Shown: in pieces, positions 1 through 8,521 of the stretch | Position numbering within the stretch: position 1 is the stretch's first letter | Layout of the letters: each line of letters begins with the position of its first letter | Source: Janthinobacterium sp. TND4EL3 | GTDB lineage: Bacteria > Pseudomonadota > Gammaproteobacteria > Burkholderiales > Burkholderiaceae_D | Assembly: GCF_900156175.1 (NCBI RefSeq) | Contig: NZ_FTMV01000001.1 | Span: forward strand, 1 to 64,000 | Length of the DNA: 64,000 nucleotides | Direction of reading: 5' to 3' | Position numbers and translations under genes: made by a program | The notes under the pieces: generated by a model | What the model saw: the letters and a program-made list of their open reading frames with translations, nothing else | Told to the model about the DNA's origin: nothing | The model's database searches: none

Positions 1-65
1 TCGACTTGCATGTGTAAGGCATGCCGCCAGCGTTCAATCTGAGCCAGGATCAAACTCTTCAGTTT
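1..65 (-). rRNA. rrs: 16S ribosomal RNA, 5' end only (gene runs off the left edge)
   Basis: Read on the minus strand, these bases contain the universal 16S 5' segment GAGTTTGATCCTGGCTCAG followed by the start of helix 6. The mature 5' end is placed at position 65 by alignment to the E. coli start (AAATTGAAGAG, here AAACTGAAGAG). Only the first 65 nucleotides are inside the window, so no fine taxonomy can be drawn from them. Confidence 0.97.
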
Positions 66-286
66 AATCTCTGTTACTTTGCCGTTTTACCGGCATGGTC
101 GAACTATTTAACTAGTTCAAACCCCTCGCATTGCGAGGTGTTTGCTCACTCAAAAAACTGACAGGCCACTTCTTGCGAAGCGTCCTATTTCATTATTTCT
201 TGTGAACATTTGATATTTTAAGTATGACGCCAATCCGAAGATCGGCGCTGCACTACATCAAATGTCCACACTTATCGACTGTTAAT

Positions 287-297
287 TGTTAAAGAAC
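287..297 (-). promoter_or_regulatory. boxA antitermination element in the rrn leader
   Basis: On the minus strand the leader reads GTTCTTTAACA, close to the rrn boxA consensus (TGCTCTTTAACA) bound by NusB/S10 to protect rRNA transcripts from Rho. It lies about 220 nt upstream of the mature 16S 5' end. The rest of 66-460 is untranslated leader. A short open frame read on the plus strand at 365-568 has no ribosome site or recognisable product and is not called. Confidence 0.75.
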
Positions 298-361
298 GGT
301 ATTCGGTGCTACTTTCGCGCTATCGACAAAGCGTTGTGTTTGTCAGCTGCGAAGAAGGAAG

Positions 362-390
362 AGTATGAAGCATTTCGCTAAATCCGTCAA
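362..390 (-). promoter_or_regulatory. rrn promoter, proximal (P2-like)
   Basis: The minus strand shows TTGACG (385-390), a 17-nt spacer and CATACT (362-367). It points into the 16S leader about 300 nt upstream of the mature 5' end, upstream of boxA. The match to a sigma70 promoter is good; its use is inferred. Confidence 0.55.
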
Positions 391-467
391 CTCCTTCTTT
401 TTACTACCCTCACCGTTTCCAGTGATCCCGTTGTTTCGCAAACTGCTGCGTCTCATTGGGGAGGCGA

Positions 468-496
468 ACTATAGCAAAGCGCCCCAGCGGAAGCAA
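468..496 (-). promoter_or_regulatory. rrn promoter, distal (P1-like)
   Basis: The minus strand shows TTGCTT (491-496), an exact 17-nt spacer and TATAGT (468-473), then TCGCC. TATAGT followed by TCGCC is, from memory, typical of Burkholderiales rRNA operons, with a GC-rich discriminator as expected for stringent control. It drives the 16S operon leftward, divergent from the symporter gene at 579. Confidence 0.65.
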
Positions 497-578
497 GGCT
501 TTTCCGGGCGAATTGCATCGAACTGCTACAATTTCGCCCCCTCAGCGCAAATCCGCGTCCATACATAGAAGATTCACC

Positions 579-1958
579 ATGAAACAACAAGCTCAAGGAT
601 CAGGCCTGACCCTGAAACGAGCTGGCTTTACCACTGGCTTCGGCGTGCTCGCCGCCACCCTCGGTTCCGCAGTCGGTCTCGGCAACATCTGGAAATTCCC
701 CTACCTGACAGGCGCCAATGGCGGCGCCGGCTTCCTGCTCATCTATCTGCTCGCTACCTTATTAGTGGGATTGCCCGTGATGATCGCGGAAATCACCCTC
801 GGACGCCGCGCCAAGGTCAATCCCATCTCCACCATGGAACGGCTGGCGCCCAAGGGCAAGCCCTGGTGGCTGGTAGGCCTCATCGGCATGGTCGCCGCCT
901 TCCTGATCGTCGCGTTTTATTCGGAAGTGGTGGGCTGGGTGTTTGCCTATATCGCCAAGGCCATCGACGGCTCCATCTTGAGCAGCGACAAGCTGGTGAC
1001 GGAAGCGGCTTTCGCCTCGCTGATCAGCAATCCTTTGCAATCGCTGTTGTGGCAATGGGGCGTGCTGCTGTTTATCGGCGGCATATTGATGCTGGGCGTG
1101 ACCAAGGGCATCGAGGCGATTGCCAAGAAGCTGATGCCGCTGCTGTTCCTGCTGTTACTCCTGCTGTGCGCGGTCAGCCTGTCGCTCGATAAAGCAGGCG
1201 AAGGCCTGGCCTTCCTGTTCCGTCCTGATTTTTCCAAGCTGACGGCTTCCGTCGTGCTGACGGCCATGGGCCTGGCCTTCTTTAAATTGTCCGTCGGCAT
1301 GGGCACGATGATGACCTACGGCAGCTATTTCCGTGACGACCAGAATATTCCCGTGACCACCTTGCGCGTGATGGCGGCCGACCTCGGCGTCTCCATGCTG
1401 GCCGGCATCGCCATCTTCCCCGCCGTGTTCACGTTTGGCTTCGCTCCCAGTGCGGGACCGTCGCTGGTGTTCATCACGATTCCCGCCGTGTTTTCGCAAA
1501 TCCCGATGGGACAAGTGCTGATGGTGGTGTTCTTCATCCTGGCCGCCGTGGCCGCCACGGGGGCGATGCTGTCGCTGATGGAAGTGCCCGTGGTGATCTT
1601 CCATGAGCGCTTTGGCTGGACGCGCACCAAGGCCACCGTGGTGACCATGCTGCTGCTGGCCGTGCTCGGTTCCGTGTGCGCGCTGAGCAACAGCACCCTG
1701 GCGGATTTCAAGCTATTCAATTTGAATATGTTTGATCTGTTCGACTTCGTCTCGTCGAATATCTTCCTGCCCGTGGGCGGCATCGCGATTGCCTTGTTTA
1801 CGGGCTGGGCCTGGGGCAAGCAGCATTTCATCGAGGCGATCAGCAATCACGGCCAGTTGCAGAATCAAACCCTGGCGCATGTGCTGCTGTTCCTGCTGCG
1901 CTTTGTCTCGCCCGTGCTGATCCTCATCGTGATGCTGAAAGGCTTAAAGGTCTTCTAA
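579..1958 (+). CDS. Sodium-dependent transporter of the neurotransmitter:sodium symporter (SNF) family
   Basis: A 459-residue inner-membrane protein that should import an amino acid or similar small solute with sodium. Residues 28-42 carry the TM1 signature GSAVGLGNIWKFPY, which in LeuT-fold proteins forms part of the substrate and sodium sites. About a dozen hydrophobic segments follow, the usual length for the family. An in-frame opening exists upstream (456), but that stretch overlaps the rrn promoter and lacks family similarity, so ATG 579 is used. The stop abuts the convergent dipeptidase gene with no gap. The substrate cannot be deduced. The gene shares no strand with the cell-wall cluster beside it. 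Confidence 0.9.
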   Translation: MKQQAQGSGLTLKRAGFTTGFGVLAATLGSAVGLGNIWKFPYLTGANGGAGFLLIYLLATLLVGLPVMIAEITLGRRAKVNPISTMERLAPKGKPWWLVGLIGMVAAFLIVAFYSEVVGWVFAYIAKAIDGSILSSDKLVTEAAFASLISNPLQSLLWQWGVLLFIGGILMLGVTKGIEAIAKKLMPLLFLLLLLLCAVSLSLDKAGEGLAFLFRPDFSKLTASVVLTAMGLAFFKLSVGMGTMMTYGSYFRDDQNIPVTTLRVMAADLGVSMLAGIAIFPAVFTFGFAPSAGPSLVFITIPAVFSQIPMGQVLMVVFFILAAVAATGAMLSLMEVPVVIFHERFGWTRTKATVVTMLLLAVLGSVCALSNSTLADFKLFNLNMFDLFDFVSSNIFLPVGGIAIALFTGWAWGKQHFIEAISNHGQLQNQTLAHVLLFLLRFVSPVLILIVMLKGLKVF

Positions 1959-2573
1959 TCAGAGTACCCGGGTGTAGGTCTGGCGCACCAGCACCCGGTC
2001 GCCGCAGTCGAAATGCCACCATTCGCTGTTGATGCCGAAGAAACCCGCCTGGAACATGGCGTCGCGCAGCAAGCGTCGATGTGCCACTTGCTCCTCCGTA
2101 ATTTCCCCCTTCTCCAGCAACACCAGTTCCAGCGCAGGGTGTGAGCGTTCACTCAGGTCGTCGAAACCCGTGCCCATGTCCAGTTCCTGGCCGTCCGGCC
2201 CGACGATGGTGATGTCGAGCGCCATGCCGAACGAGTGGATGGAGCCGCGCGACGGTTCGGCGATGTAGCCGAGCAATTCCGTTCCCTGCAGCGCATCCCA
2301 CAATTGCTGCTGCACCCGCTGCGGGCGCAGCGCGTCGAGCACCAACAGATGATGATCGGGGCGCTGTACGGCCAGCCAGGCCACGGCGCGCTCCAAGGCG
2401 GCGGCCGCGTCGCGGTGCAGCCAGGCGCAATCGATGGGGCTGTATAAGTCGCGGCCGACGAAATTGTCGGGCGTGGCATAGCGCAAGTCGACGGCGATGC
2501 CGGCGATGCTGCTCAGGTGGCGAAATTGCGGATCGCTGCCGACCGCTTCCAATTGCAAACTTGCAACAGACAT
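1959..2573 (-). CDS. ddpX: D-alanyl-D-alanine dipeptidase (VanX/DdpX type, peptidase M15D)
   Basis: A 204-residue zinc peptidase expected to hydrolyse D-Ala-D-Ala released from cell wall. The zinc site is complete: SIHSFGMALD supplies His113 and Asp120, and EWWH supplies Glu184 (catalytic base) and His187. Arg83 in ALRPQR matches the transition-state arginine of VanX. No signal peptide is visible, so the enzyme is probably cytoplasmic. It is the last gene of a minus-strand cell-wall recycling run, and its start overlaps the stop of the LysR gene by one base. This suggests recycling of D-Ala rather than vancomycin resistance; no vanH or vanA partner is present. Confidence 0.9.
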   Translation of the reverse strand: MSVASLQLEAVGSDPQFRHLSSIAGIAVDLRYATPDNFVGRDLYSPIDCAWLHRDAAAALERAVAWLAVQRPDHHLLVLDALRPQRVQQQLWDALQGTELLGYIAEPSRGSIHSFGMALDITIVGPDGQELDMGTGFDDLSERSHPALELVLLEKGEITEEQVAHRRLLRDAMFQAGFFGINSEWWHFDCGDRVLVRQTYTRVL

Positions 2574-3475
2574 CAGACTCCTCTTTCCAGGCAGTTGCGC
2601 GCCGCCACGCCGATGCTGTCGGCCAGGCGCCGCGCGCCATGCGACAGCGGCGAGTGGCTCGCCGTCAATAAATACAGTTGGATCGGTATCGTGGGCGCCC
2701 AGGGACGGCGCTGCAGGCGCTCGGGCGAGCCGGAGGCGGCCGTAAACGGGTCGACCACGGCCATGCCAGCGCCCGCTTCCACCAGGGAACGGGCGATTTG
2801 ATACGTCTGCACCACGGTGGAAAACACGGGATGGATGTCCTGCGCCTCGCAGGCGGCCACCACCAGTTCGCCCAGCGGATCGTTGTCGGCATGGCCGATC
2901 AGCTCACCATTGAGGCCATGCGCCGTCAACGGCGTGCCGCAATCGGCCGCATGCCAGGTGCCGGCCGGGGCGATCACCGTCATGACGCCGTGCGCCAGCG
3001 GTTCGGCCACGATGCCCGGATGGCGCGGGTCTTGCAGCGACACAGCCAGGTCCGCTTCTCCGAGGCGCAGGGTATTGACGATCTCGCCCGTGTGATGGGT
3101 GGCCAGCTGGCAACGTGTATGGGGAAAGTCGCGCCGCCACTCGGTCATGGCAAACGGCAAGACGCTGATGGCGATCGTCGGCGTGGACACCAGACGGATG
3201 GTTTCCACCGCATGGCCCTTCAGGCTGGCCGCCAAGCGGCGGATGCCCAATAAATCGCGGTTGAGCTTTTCCGTTTCGACAAACAGGCGGTGCGCTTCCG
3301 GTTTCGGGTACAGCTTGCCCCGCACGCGCTCGAACAGCGGCATGCCCAGTTGCAATTCACAATGCTGCAAGACCTTGGTCACGGCCGGCTGCGAGATATG
3401 CAGCACCTGGGCCGCGCCGCTGATGGTGCCAACTTGCATGATGGCGTGAAATACTTCGATATGACGCAGCCGCAT
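2573..3475 (-). CDS. LysR-family transcriptional regulator
   Basis: A 300-residue regulator. Residues 1-60 form the LysR winged helix (RHIEVFHAIMQVGTISGAA then HISQPAVTKVLQ), followed by a two-lobe substrate-binding domain starting near residue 92. The gene lies between the amidase gene and ddpX, and its stop overlaps the ddpX start, so the two are co-transcribed and translationally coupled. LysR proteins usually act on adjacent genes in response to a small ligand; a cell-wall breakdown product is a reasonable guess from context only. The 82 bases between this start and the amidase stop could hold its own promoter. Confidence 0.88.
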   Translation of the reverse strand: MRLRHIEVFHAIMQVGTISGAAQVLHISQPAVTKVLQHCELQLGMPLFERVRGKLYPKPEAHRLFVETEKLNRDLLGIRRLAASLKGHAVETIRLVSTPTIAISVLPFAMTEWRRDFPHTRCQLATHHTGEIVNTLRLGEADLAVSLQDPRHPGIVAEPLAHGVMTVIAPAGTWHAADCGTPLTAHGLNGELIGHADNDPLGELVVAACEAQDIHPVFSTVVQTYQIARSLVEAGAGMAVVDPFTAASGSPERLQRRPWAPTIPIQLYLLTASHSPLSHGARRLADSIGVAARNCLERGV

Positions 3476-3557
3476 GAGCTATTCCTTTACCTTGCCTGGC
3501 CCCGTGGGCCGTCAATGTTCAGCATATAAGAAAAAGTCATGGGCTGGAACGGCCATG

Positions 3558-4358
3558 CTACTTTGTTGCAACAGCTGTGGCCGGCGTCGTCAGCACTTCC
3601 AGCAAGGCTGCCGTCTCGCCATCGGGCATGCCGTCAAAGCGCGTATTGCGGTATTTCATCTGGAAGGCGATCAGCACATTGCGCGTTGCTTCGTCGAACA
3701 CGCCCGTCTGCGGCGTCGCATAGCCGTGCTGGGCCAGCTTTTTCTGGAACCAGACGGCATCCGGTACTTGCTGCTCAAAAATGAGGCGCTGCGCGGCGAC
3801 ACGGTTGGCATCGGGCCAGACGATCAGGCCCGCATCGGCCAGCTGGCGCCATGGAAACAGCGGTCCCGGGTCCTGCTTGCGCTGCGGGGCGATCTCGTTA
3901 TGACCGAGGATGTTTTCCGGCGCGATGTTGTAGCGGGCCTGGATATCTTTCAACAGCGGAATCAGCTCATCGATCTGTGCCTGGGGGAAGGGATACCAGA
4001 GGCGGCCTTCCGGCGTGTCCTTGTAGCCAGGATTGACGATCTCGATGCCGATCGAGCTGACATTTAACTGTGTATAAGTCTTCCAGTTACTCACACCCGC
4101 GTGGTTGGCTTGGCGCGATTCGTCAACGAGTACATAAAACTTCGGCTTGTCCGTGTCCGTCAGCAAATAATGGCTGCTGACCACTTGTTCCGTCAGGATC
4201 TTGATCGAGCGGGGCAGGTCGCTGACCGTGTAATGGATGACGATGAATTTCACGCGCGGGCTCTGGCTGCGCGCCGTCAAGCTATGGTCGAGGTGCGGCG
4301 CGGGCGTGCTACAGGCGGAAAGCAGTGCCACCAGCAGGGCGAGGGCGATTTTTTTCAT
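3558..4358 (-). CDS. amiD: N-acetylmuramoyl-L-alanine amidase lipoprotein (AmiD type)
   Basis: A 266-residue lipoprotein that should cleave the bond between MurNAc (or anhydroMurNAc) and L-Ala of peptides. A signal peptide ends in the lipobox LLSAC (Cys16). The amidase_2 fold follows with zinc ligands His42, His153 and Asp163, and a peptidoglycan-binding domain covers about residues 195-255. This domain order matches E. coli AmiD, an outer-membrane lipoprotein. The ATG overlaps the stop of the upstream kinase gene as ATGA, so translation is coupled. Within the cluster it would strip stem peptides before or alongside import of sugars. Confidence 0.9.
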   Translation of the reverse strand: MKKIALALLVALLSACSTPAPHLDHSLTARSQSPRVKFIVIHYTVSDLPRSIKILTEQVVSSHYLLTDTDKPKFYVLVDESRQANHAGVSNWKTYTQLNVSSIGIEIVNPGYKDTPEGRLWYPFPQAQIDELIPLLKDIQARYNIAPENILGHNEIAPQRKQDPGPLFPWRQLADAGLIVWPDANRVAAQRLIFEQQVPDAVWFQKKLAQHGYATPQTGVFDEATRNVLIAFQMKYRNTRFDGMPDGETAALLEVLTTPATAVATK

Positions 4359-5332
4359 GAAAGATCCGTGTTCGGGTTAATAAAATAGTCAGTTCTTGCC
4401 AATACGCTGGCCGTCCTGGCCGCCACCTTGGCAGCGGCCTCATGCGAACGGGCAACTTTTTGCTCCATCATCAACGATACAGGCAAAGCGGCCCGCATGG
4501 CAGCCGCGATGGCCGGGTGCAACTGCGCCGCGCGCCCGGCCAGCACCACGGGACGGGGGCCATGGCGCGCCGTCAGGGCCAGCGCCAGGCGCGCCAGTTC
4601 CTGCCCCGCGCGCTGCAAGATGTCCAGCGCCAGCGGGTCGGCATCCACACTGGCGGCCACGGCCAGCGCCAGCCGGCCGATGGCGCCCCGGTCCTGGCCA
4701 TACATGAAGGCGCGCGACAGCGACCAGTCGCTGCCGCCGATATGCGCGAACACGGCCCTGGCCATGGGCGAGGCTTGCCAGCTGCCGGGCGCCTCGTCTT
4801 CGCGGCGCCAGATGTGGCGCAGGGCTTCGCGCGCGATCCAGTAGCCGCCGCCGCCATCGTCGAGCAGCACGCCGCGCCCGCCCGCGCGGTGAAACACGCC
4901 CTCCGCATCGATCCAGGCGGCAATCGAGCCCGTGCCTGCGTAGACCAGATAACCCTCGCCAGGTTCAAAACTGTCGCGATAGGCGATTTCAATGTCGTTG
5001 CCCAGGCTGACGTGGGCGGCGTCCAGCGCCAGCAGCGCGGCCAAGGTTTGCGCCAGCACAACATCATCGCCGCCAAAGCCCGTCAAGCCCGCCACGACGG
5101 CGCGCGGCTGGCCGACGGCCAGCACTTGCTTGCACAATGTTGCAAACGTGGCATGCACGACCGCGCGGCCCGCCTCGCTGCTCATTTGCAAGGCAGACAA
5201 GCCTTCCACGGCGCCGTCGGCCACGATGGCGCCGTCGGCGGTGGCCAGGGCCCAGCGCGTCTGCGTGCCGCCCGCATCGATGCCCAGCCCGAGCACGGCA
5301 GTGTCAGTATTGGTTGCAGGGAAGGAAATCAT
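4355..5332 (-). CDS. N-acetylglucosamine / N-acetylmuramic acid kinase (BadF/BcrA ATPase family)
   Basis: A 325-residue sugar kinase of the ASKHA fold. The phosphate-1 loop GIDAGGTQTRWAL is near the N terminus, with later glycine-rich ATP-binding segments such as YAGTGSIAAWI and DDGGGGYWI. BadF-type kinases include GlcNAc kinases and Clostridium MurK, which phosphorylates both MurNAc and GlcNAc. The etherase gene murQ in the same run needs MurNAc 6-phosphate, and no anmK is visible, so MurNAc kinase activity is the attractive reading. An in-frame ATG 57 bases upstream would place the start inside a perfect inverted repeat; 5332 is preferred because family similarity begins there. Confidence 0.82.
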   Translation of the reverse strand: MISFPATNTDTAVLGLGIDAGGTQTRWALATADGAIVADGAVEGLSALQMSSEAGRAVVHATFATLCKQVLAVGQPRAVVAGLTGFGGDDVVLAQTLAALLALDAAHVSLGNDIEIAYRDSFEPGEGYLVYAGTGSIAAWIDAEGVFHRAGGRGVLLDDGGGGYWIAREALRHIWRREDEAPGSWQASPMARAVFAHIGGSDWSLSRAFMYGQDRGAIGRLALAVAASVDADPLALDILQRAGQELARLALALTARHGPRPVVLAGRAAQLHPAIAAAMRAALPVSLMMEQKVARSHEAAAKVAARTASVLARTDYFINPNTDLS

Positions 5333-5359
5333 GGCATGAGTGTAAAGCCAAGCGAAGCT

Positions 5360-5396
5360 TGCAGGCATGAAAGCTTGCGCATGTTTCATGCCTGCA
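5360..5396 (-). repeat. Perfect 13-bp inverted repeat between the glycosidase and kinase genes
   Basis: Arms TGCAGGCATGAAA (5360-5372) and TTTCATGCCTGCA (5384-5396) are exactly complementary around an 11-nt loop. The structure lies in the 93-nt gap between the DigH-like gene and the kinase gene, about 30 nt upstream of the kinase start. No T-run follows on the minus strand, so it is not a standard terminator. It could stabilise or attenuate the polycistronic mRNA. Confidence 0.8.
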
Positions 5397-5425
5397 GGTT
5401 ATGGACTACCGGTGAACCGGCAAAG

Positions 5426-7087
5426 TTACTTGGCGGCGGCCGTAAACGGTGCGCGCACGGTGACGCGGGGGCTTTCATTGCCGAGACGGTCCACGGCGCT
5501 GACCACCACCGCATTGACTTTACCGATGGCATCATCAACCAGGGTCAGTTCAGCCTGCACGCCCGTGACCACGGTGAAGCGCCAGTCTTCGCCGTAGCGG
5601 GCCCAGACGGCGTACTGGGCCACGGGTTTGCCGCCGCCCGACGTCAATTTGACGTTCAGGCTGGTGGAATCGCGGCGCAAGGCCAGCACGGGCGTACCGG
5701 GCGCTTCCTTGCCCAGCCATGGCGTGGCGGGAATCAGGGCCGGGCTTTGATACACGCTCGCCTTGAGTTGCTCGCTGACACCCTTGCGGTTCTGCATCAG
5801 CGGCACCATGCTGAAATGCACTTGTCCATTCGCGCCGGGGCGCGTGCGCGTCACTTCGATCTGCTTGATGATCTCTTGCGGCGTGAAGGACTTGGCGGAA
5901 TTGTCGATGCGGCTCGTGTATAAACCGGGCCACACGTGGCGGCCATACGGATTTTGCGCCAGCCAGTAGTCGAGCAGCACGCCAAACGCCTGCGGCGCCT
6001 GCGCCACGGGCCAGTACAGCTGCGGCGACAGGTAATCGAGCCAGCCCTTGGCCAGCCACAGTTCCGCATCCGCATACAATTTGTCGTACTGGCTGAAGCC
6101 GACGATGCCGGCAGGGCGGCGGTCGGGGCGGCCGATGCCGAACGGGCTGATGCCGAAACGCACCCAGCTCTTTTCGCGGTGGATGCCTGTATACAAGGCT
6201 TCGATCAGCTGGTTGACGTTCTGGCGGCGCCACGAAGCGCGGTCCAGCTGGCCGCCGGCCAGCAGATATTGCTGCCAGGAAGGTTCATCGGGAAACGGCA
6301 GTTCACGCTTGGCGCCACCATTGCCCGCGTCCAGCGCGGCCGTTTCCGCACCGGCACCGGCGCCAGGCGCGTCGATCGGATACGGATAAAAGTAGTCGTC
6401 GATGTGCACGCCATCGATATCGTAGCGGCGCACCACGTCGAGCACCACGTCCGTCGTGTGCTTCGAGGCGGCGGCGTCGCCCGGGTCCATCCACAGGTAG
6501 CGGCCGTATTGCTTGACGGACGCGGGGTTGGTGGACGCGAAACTGTCGCGCGCCAGCGGCGACTTGGCCGTCGCGTGGCGAGCACGGTACGGGTTGAACC
6601 AGGCGTGCAATTCCAGGCCGCGCGCATGCGCCTGCGCCACCCAGAAGGCCAGCGGGTCATACAGGGGCAGCGGTGGCTGGCCTTGCTTGCCCGTCAGGTA
6701 TTCCGACCATGGCTCCAGTTGCGACGGGTAAATCGTGTCCGCGCTGGGACGCACCTGCAGCACAATCGCGTTCAGATTCAAGGACTTGGCGCGGTCGAGG
6801 ATGGCGATCGCTTCCGCTTGCTGCTTGGCGACAGGCAAATTGCTGCGGCTGGGCCAGTCGATATTGGCGACCGTCGAGACCCAGGCGGCGCGGAACTCGC
6901 GCGGCGCCGGCGGCGGCACTTCGCCCGTGATGTGCTGCACGGGCGGTACTGCCGGCAAGCCCGCTTCGCCTGGCGTCACTGCGGAGGGCATTTTGGTGCT
7001 GGTACAGCTGCTGAGCAATGTGGCGGTGGCCAGCGCAGCCAGTACGCCAGCCGTGGCGCCCAGGCGTTTTTTGAAAGTAGACAACAA
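5426..7087 (-). CDS. Glycoside hydrolase-like lipoprotein of the GHL10 (DUF187) family, DigH-like
   Basis: A 553-residue envelope protein. A signal peptide ends with LLSSC (Cys28), so it should be lipidated. The GHL10 domain begins at about residue 65 (EFRAAWVSTVANIDWPS) and contains the conserved strand end DIDGVHIDDYFYPYP; a fibronectin-like domain occupies roughly the last 90 residues. E. coli DigH (YddW), the best-known relative, cleaves denuded peptidoglycan glycan strands made by amidases during division. Placement beside murQ, an AmpG-type permease and an amidase supports a wall-glycan substrate. The exact bond cleaved is not shown by the sequence. Confidence 0.85.
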   Translation of the reverse strand: MLSTFKKRLGATAGVLAALATATLLSSCTSTKMPSAVTPGEAGLPAVPPVQHITGEVPPPAPREFRAAWVSTVANIDWPSRSNLPVAKQQAEAIAILDRAKSLNLNAIVLQVRPSADTIYPSQLEPWSEYLTGKQGQPPLPLYDPLAFWVAQAHARGLELHAWFNPYRARHATAKSPLARDSFASTNPASVKQYGRYLWMDPGDAAASKHTTDVVLDVVRRYDIDGVHIDDYFYPYPIDAPGAGAGAETAALDAGNGGAKRELPFPDEPSWQQYLLAGGQLDRASWRRQNVNQLIEALYTGIHREKSWVRFGISPFGIGRPDRRPAGIVGFSQYDKLYADAELWLAKGWLDYLSPQLYWPVAQAPQAFGVLLDYWLAQNPYGRHVWPGLYTSRIDNSAKSFTPQEIIKQIEVTRTRPGANGQVHFSMVPLMQNRKGVSEQLKASVYQSPALIPATPWLGKEAPGTPVLALRRDSTSLNVKLTSGGGKPVAQYAVWARYGEDWRFTVVTGVQAELTLVDDAIGKVNAVVVSAVDRLGNESPRVTVRAPFTAAAK

Positions 7088-7138
7088 AACAATTCCTTGC
7101 AGTGGTGAAGCGCAGGTCTATCGGTGGAGCATTTTACT

Positions 7139-7165
7139 GTGCGCCCGCCATCCTTGCGGGCGCAC
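7139..7165 (-). other. Strong GC-rich hairpin between the permease and glycosidase genes
   Basis: Arms GTGCGCCCGC (7139-7148) and GCGGGCGCAC (7156-7165) pair perfectly around a 7-nt loop, just downstream of the AmpG-type gene stop. The minus strand continues AGTAAAATGC with no T-run, so a complete terminator is unlikely. It may act as a processing or partial attenuation site inside the recycling operon. Confidence 0.6.
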
Positions 7166-7177
7166 CGTTCAAAAGAA

Positions 7178-8476
7178 TCAGGCCTCGGCCTTCTTGCCGA
7201 ATTCCGGGTCGATCTTGACCAGCGCGGCCATGATGAAAGCGGGAATCGTGGCGATGCAGACCCAGATGAAGAAGTGCTGGTAGCCGAGCATTTGCTGTAT
7301 CCAGCCGCTGGCCATGCCAGGCAGCATCATGCCCAGGGCCATGAAGCCCGTGCAAATGGCGTAATGGGCCGTTTTATGCGCACCGTCGGACACCATGATC
7401 ATGTACAACATATACGAAGCGAAACCGAAGCCGTAACCGAATTGCTCAAGCGCAATGCCCCCCGCGATCACATAGATGTTGCTGGGCAAGGCGCTGGCCA
7501 GGTAGACGAAGACCAGGTCGGGCAGGTGCACGGACAGCACCATGATCCACAAACAGCGTTTCAAGCCGAAGCGGGAAATGATGAAGCCTCCCAGCAAGCC
7601 GCCCAGGGTCAGGGCGATCACGCCGATAGTGCCATAGACGAGGCCCACCTGTTCCGTGCTGAGGCCCAGGCCGCCCTTGGCGACGGGGTCGAGCAGGAAG
7701 GGCGCGGCCAATTTCAGCAGTTGCGCTTCGCCGAGGCGGAACAGCAGCAGGAAGCCGAGGATGACGAAAATATCCTTCTTCTTGAAGAAGGCGGCAAAGG
7801 TGGCGAAGAATTCTTGCAACGGCGAAACACCCGCTTCCTGGATGCTGGGGCGGTCGTCCTGCGGTTTCGGCAGAATAAAATAGTGGTACAGGAAGAGGGC
7901 GATGAACAGTCCCGCCAGAATCGCGAACACGACGGACCAGGCCAGCTGCACATTGCCCGTCGCATGCGTCAGGTAGCCGGCAAGAAACACCAGGCCGCCC
8001 TGGCCGGCGATCATCGCCAGGCGATAGAACGTGCTGCGCACACCGACGAAGGCCGCCTGCTGGTGTTCTTCCAGGCCCAGCATATAAAAGCCGTCGGCGG
8101 CAATATCATGCGTGGCGGAACTGAAGGCCATCAGCCAGAAAATGGCCAGGCTGATCTGGAAAAAATGGGGCAGCGACGTCGTCAGGGCCACCAGCGCCAG
8201 CGACGCGCCGATCACCAGCTGCAGGCCGACGATCCAGAAGCGCTTGGTGCGGTACATATCGATGAAGGGCGACCACAGGGGCTTGATGACCCAAGGCAAG
8301 TACAGCCAGCTCGTGTACAGCGCGATATCCGTATTGGAAAAGCCGTAATTCTTGTACATGATCACGGACAAGGTCATGACCACGACATAGGGGATGCCCT
8401 GGCCAAAATACAGGGAAGGGATCCACAGCCACGGCTTATTGGCGCGCGCCGGGGCGGGTTGTTTCACTAGCTCCAT
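7178..8476 (-). CDS. ampG: AmpG-like muropeptide permease (major facilitator superfamily)
   Basis: A 432-residue inner-membrane protein with about 12 hydrophobic segments. The N-terminal region (LYFGQGIPYVVV, then WLYLPWVIKPLWSPFID) and the segment ATHDIAADGFYMLGLEE match the AmpG branch, whose members import GlcNAc-anhydroMurNAc and its peptides. AAGGA ends five bases before the ATG. It sits 45 nt downstream of murQ on the same strand, which fits a route of import followed by conversion. The cytosolic enzymes AmpD and NagZ are not in the window, so exact substrate form (anhydro-disaccharide or free sugar) remains open. Confidence 0.85.
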   Translation of the reverse strand: MELVKQPAPARANKPWLWIPSLYFGQGIPYVVVMTLSVIMYKNYGFSNTDIALYTSWLYLPWVIKPLWSPFIDMYRTKRFWIVGLQLVIGASLALVALTTSLPHFFQISLAIFWLMAFSSATHDIAADGFYMLGLEEHQQAAFVGVRSTFYRLAMIAGQGGLVFLAGYLTHATGNVQLAWSVVFAILAGLFIALFLYHYFILPKPQDDRPSIQEAGVSPLQEFFATFAAFFKKKDIFVILGFLLLFRLGEAQLLKLAAPFLLDPVAKGGLGLSTEQVGLVYGTIGVIALTLGGLLGGFIISRFGLKRCLWIMVLSVHLPDLVFVYLASALPSNIYVIAGGIALEQFGYGFGFASYMLYMIMVSDGAHKTAHYAICTGFMALGMMLPGMASGWIQQMLGYQHFFIWVCIATIPAFIMAALVKIDPEFGKKAEA

Positions 8477-8521
8477 ACATCCTTCTTTGTCTCCCAGACA
8501 GAAGAATGCCGCGCCATCGGA

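Noticed and set aside
456..578. Upstream extension of the sodium symporter
   Set aside because: It would overlap the divergent rrn promoter P1 and has no similarity to the family; the signature sequence starts after 579.
1959..2573. Vancomycin-resistance vanX
   Set aside because: VanH, VanA and the VanRS regulators are absent, and the neighbours are wall-recycling genes; a D-Ala recycling role fits better.
4442..5923. A 493-codon plus-strand open frame
   Set aside because: It is antisense to the kinase and glycosidase genes, both of which have clear family motifs. The translation is Arg/His/Ala/Gly-rich without domains, typical of a high-GC shadow.
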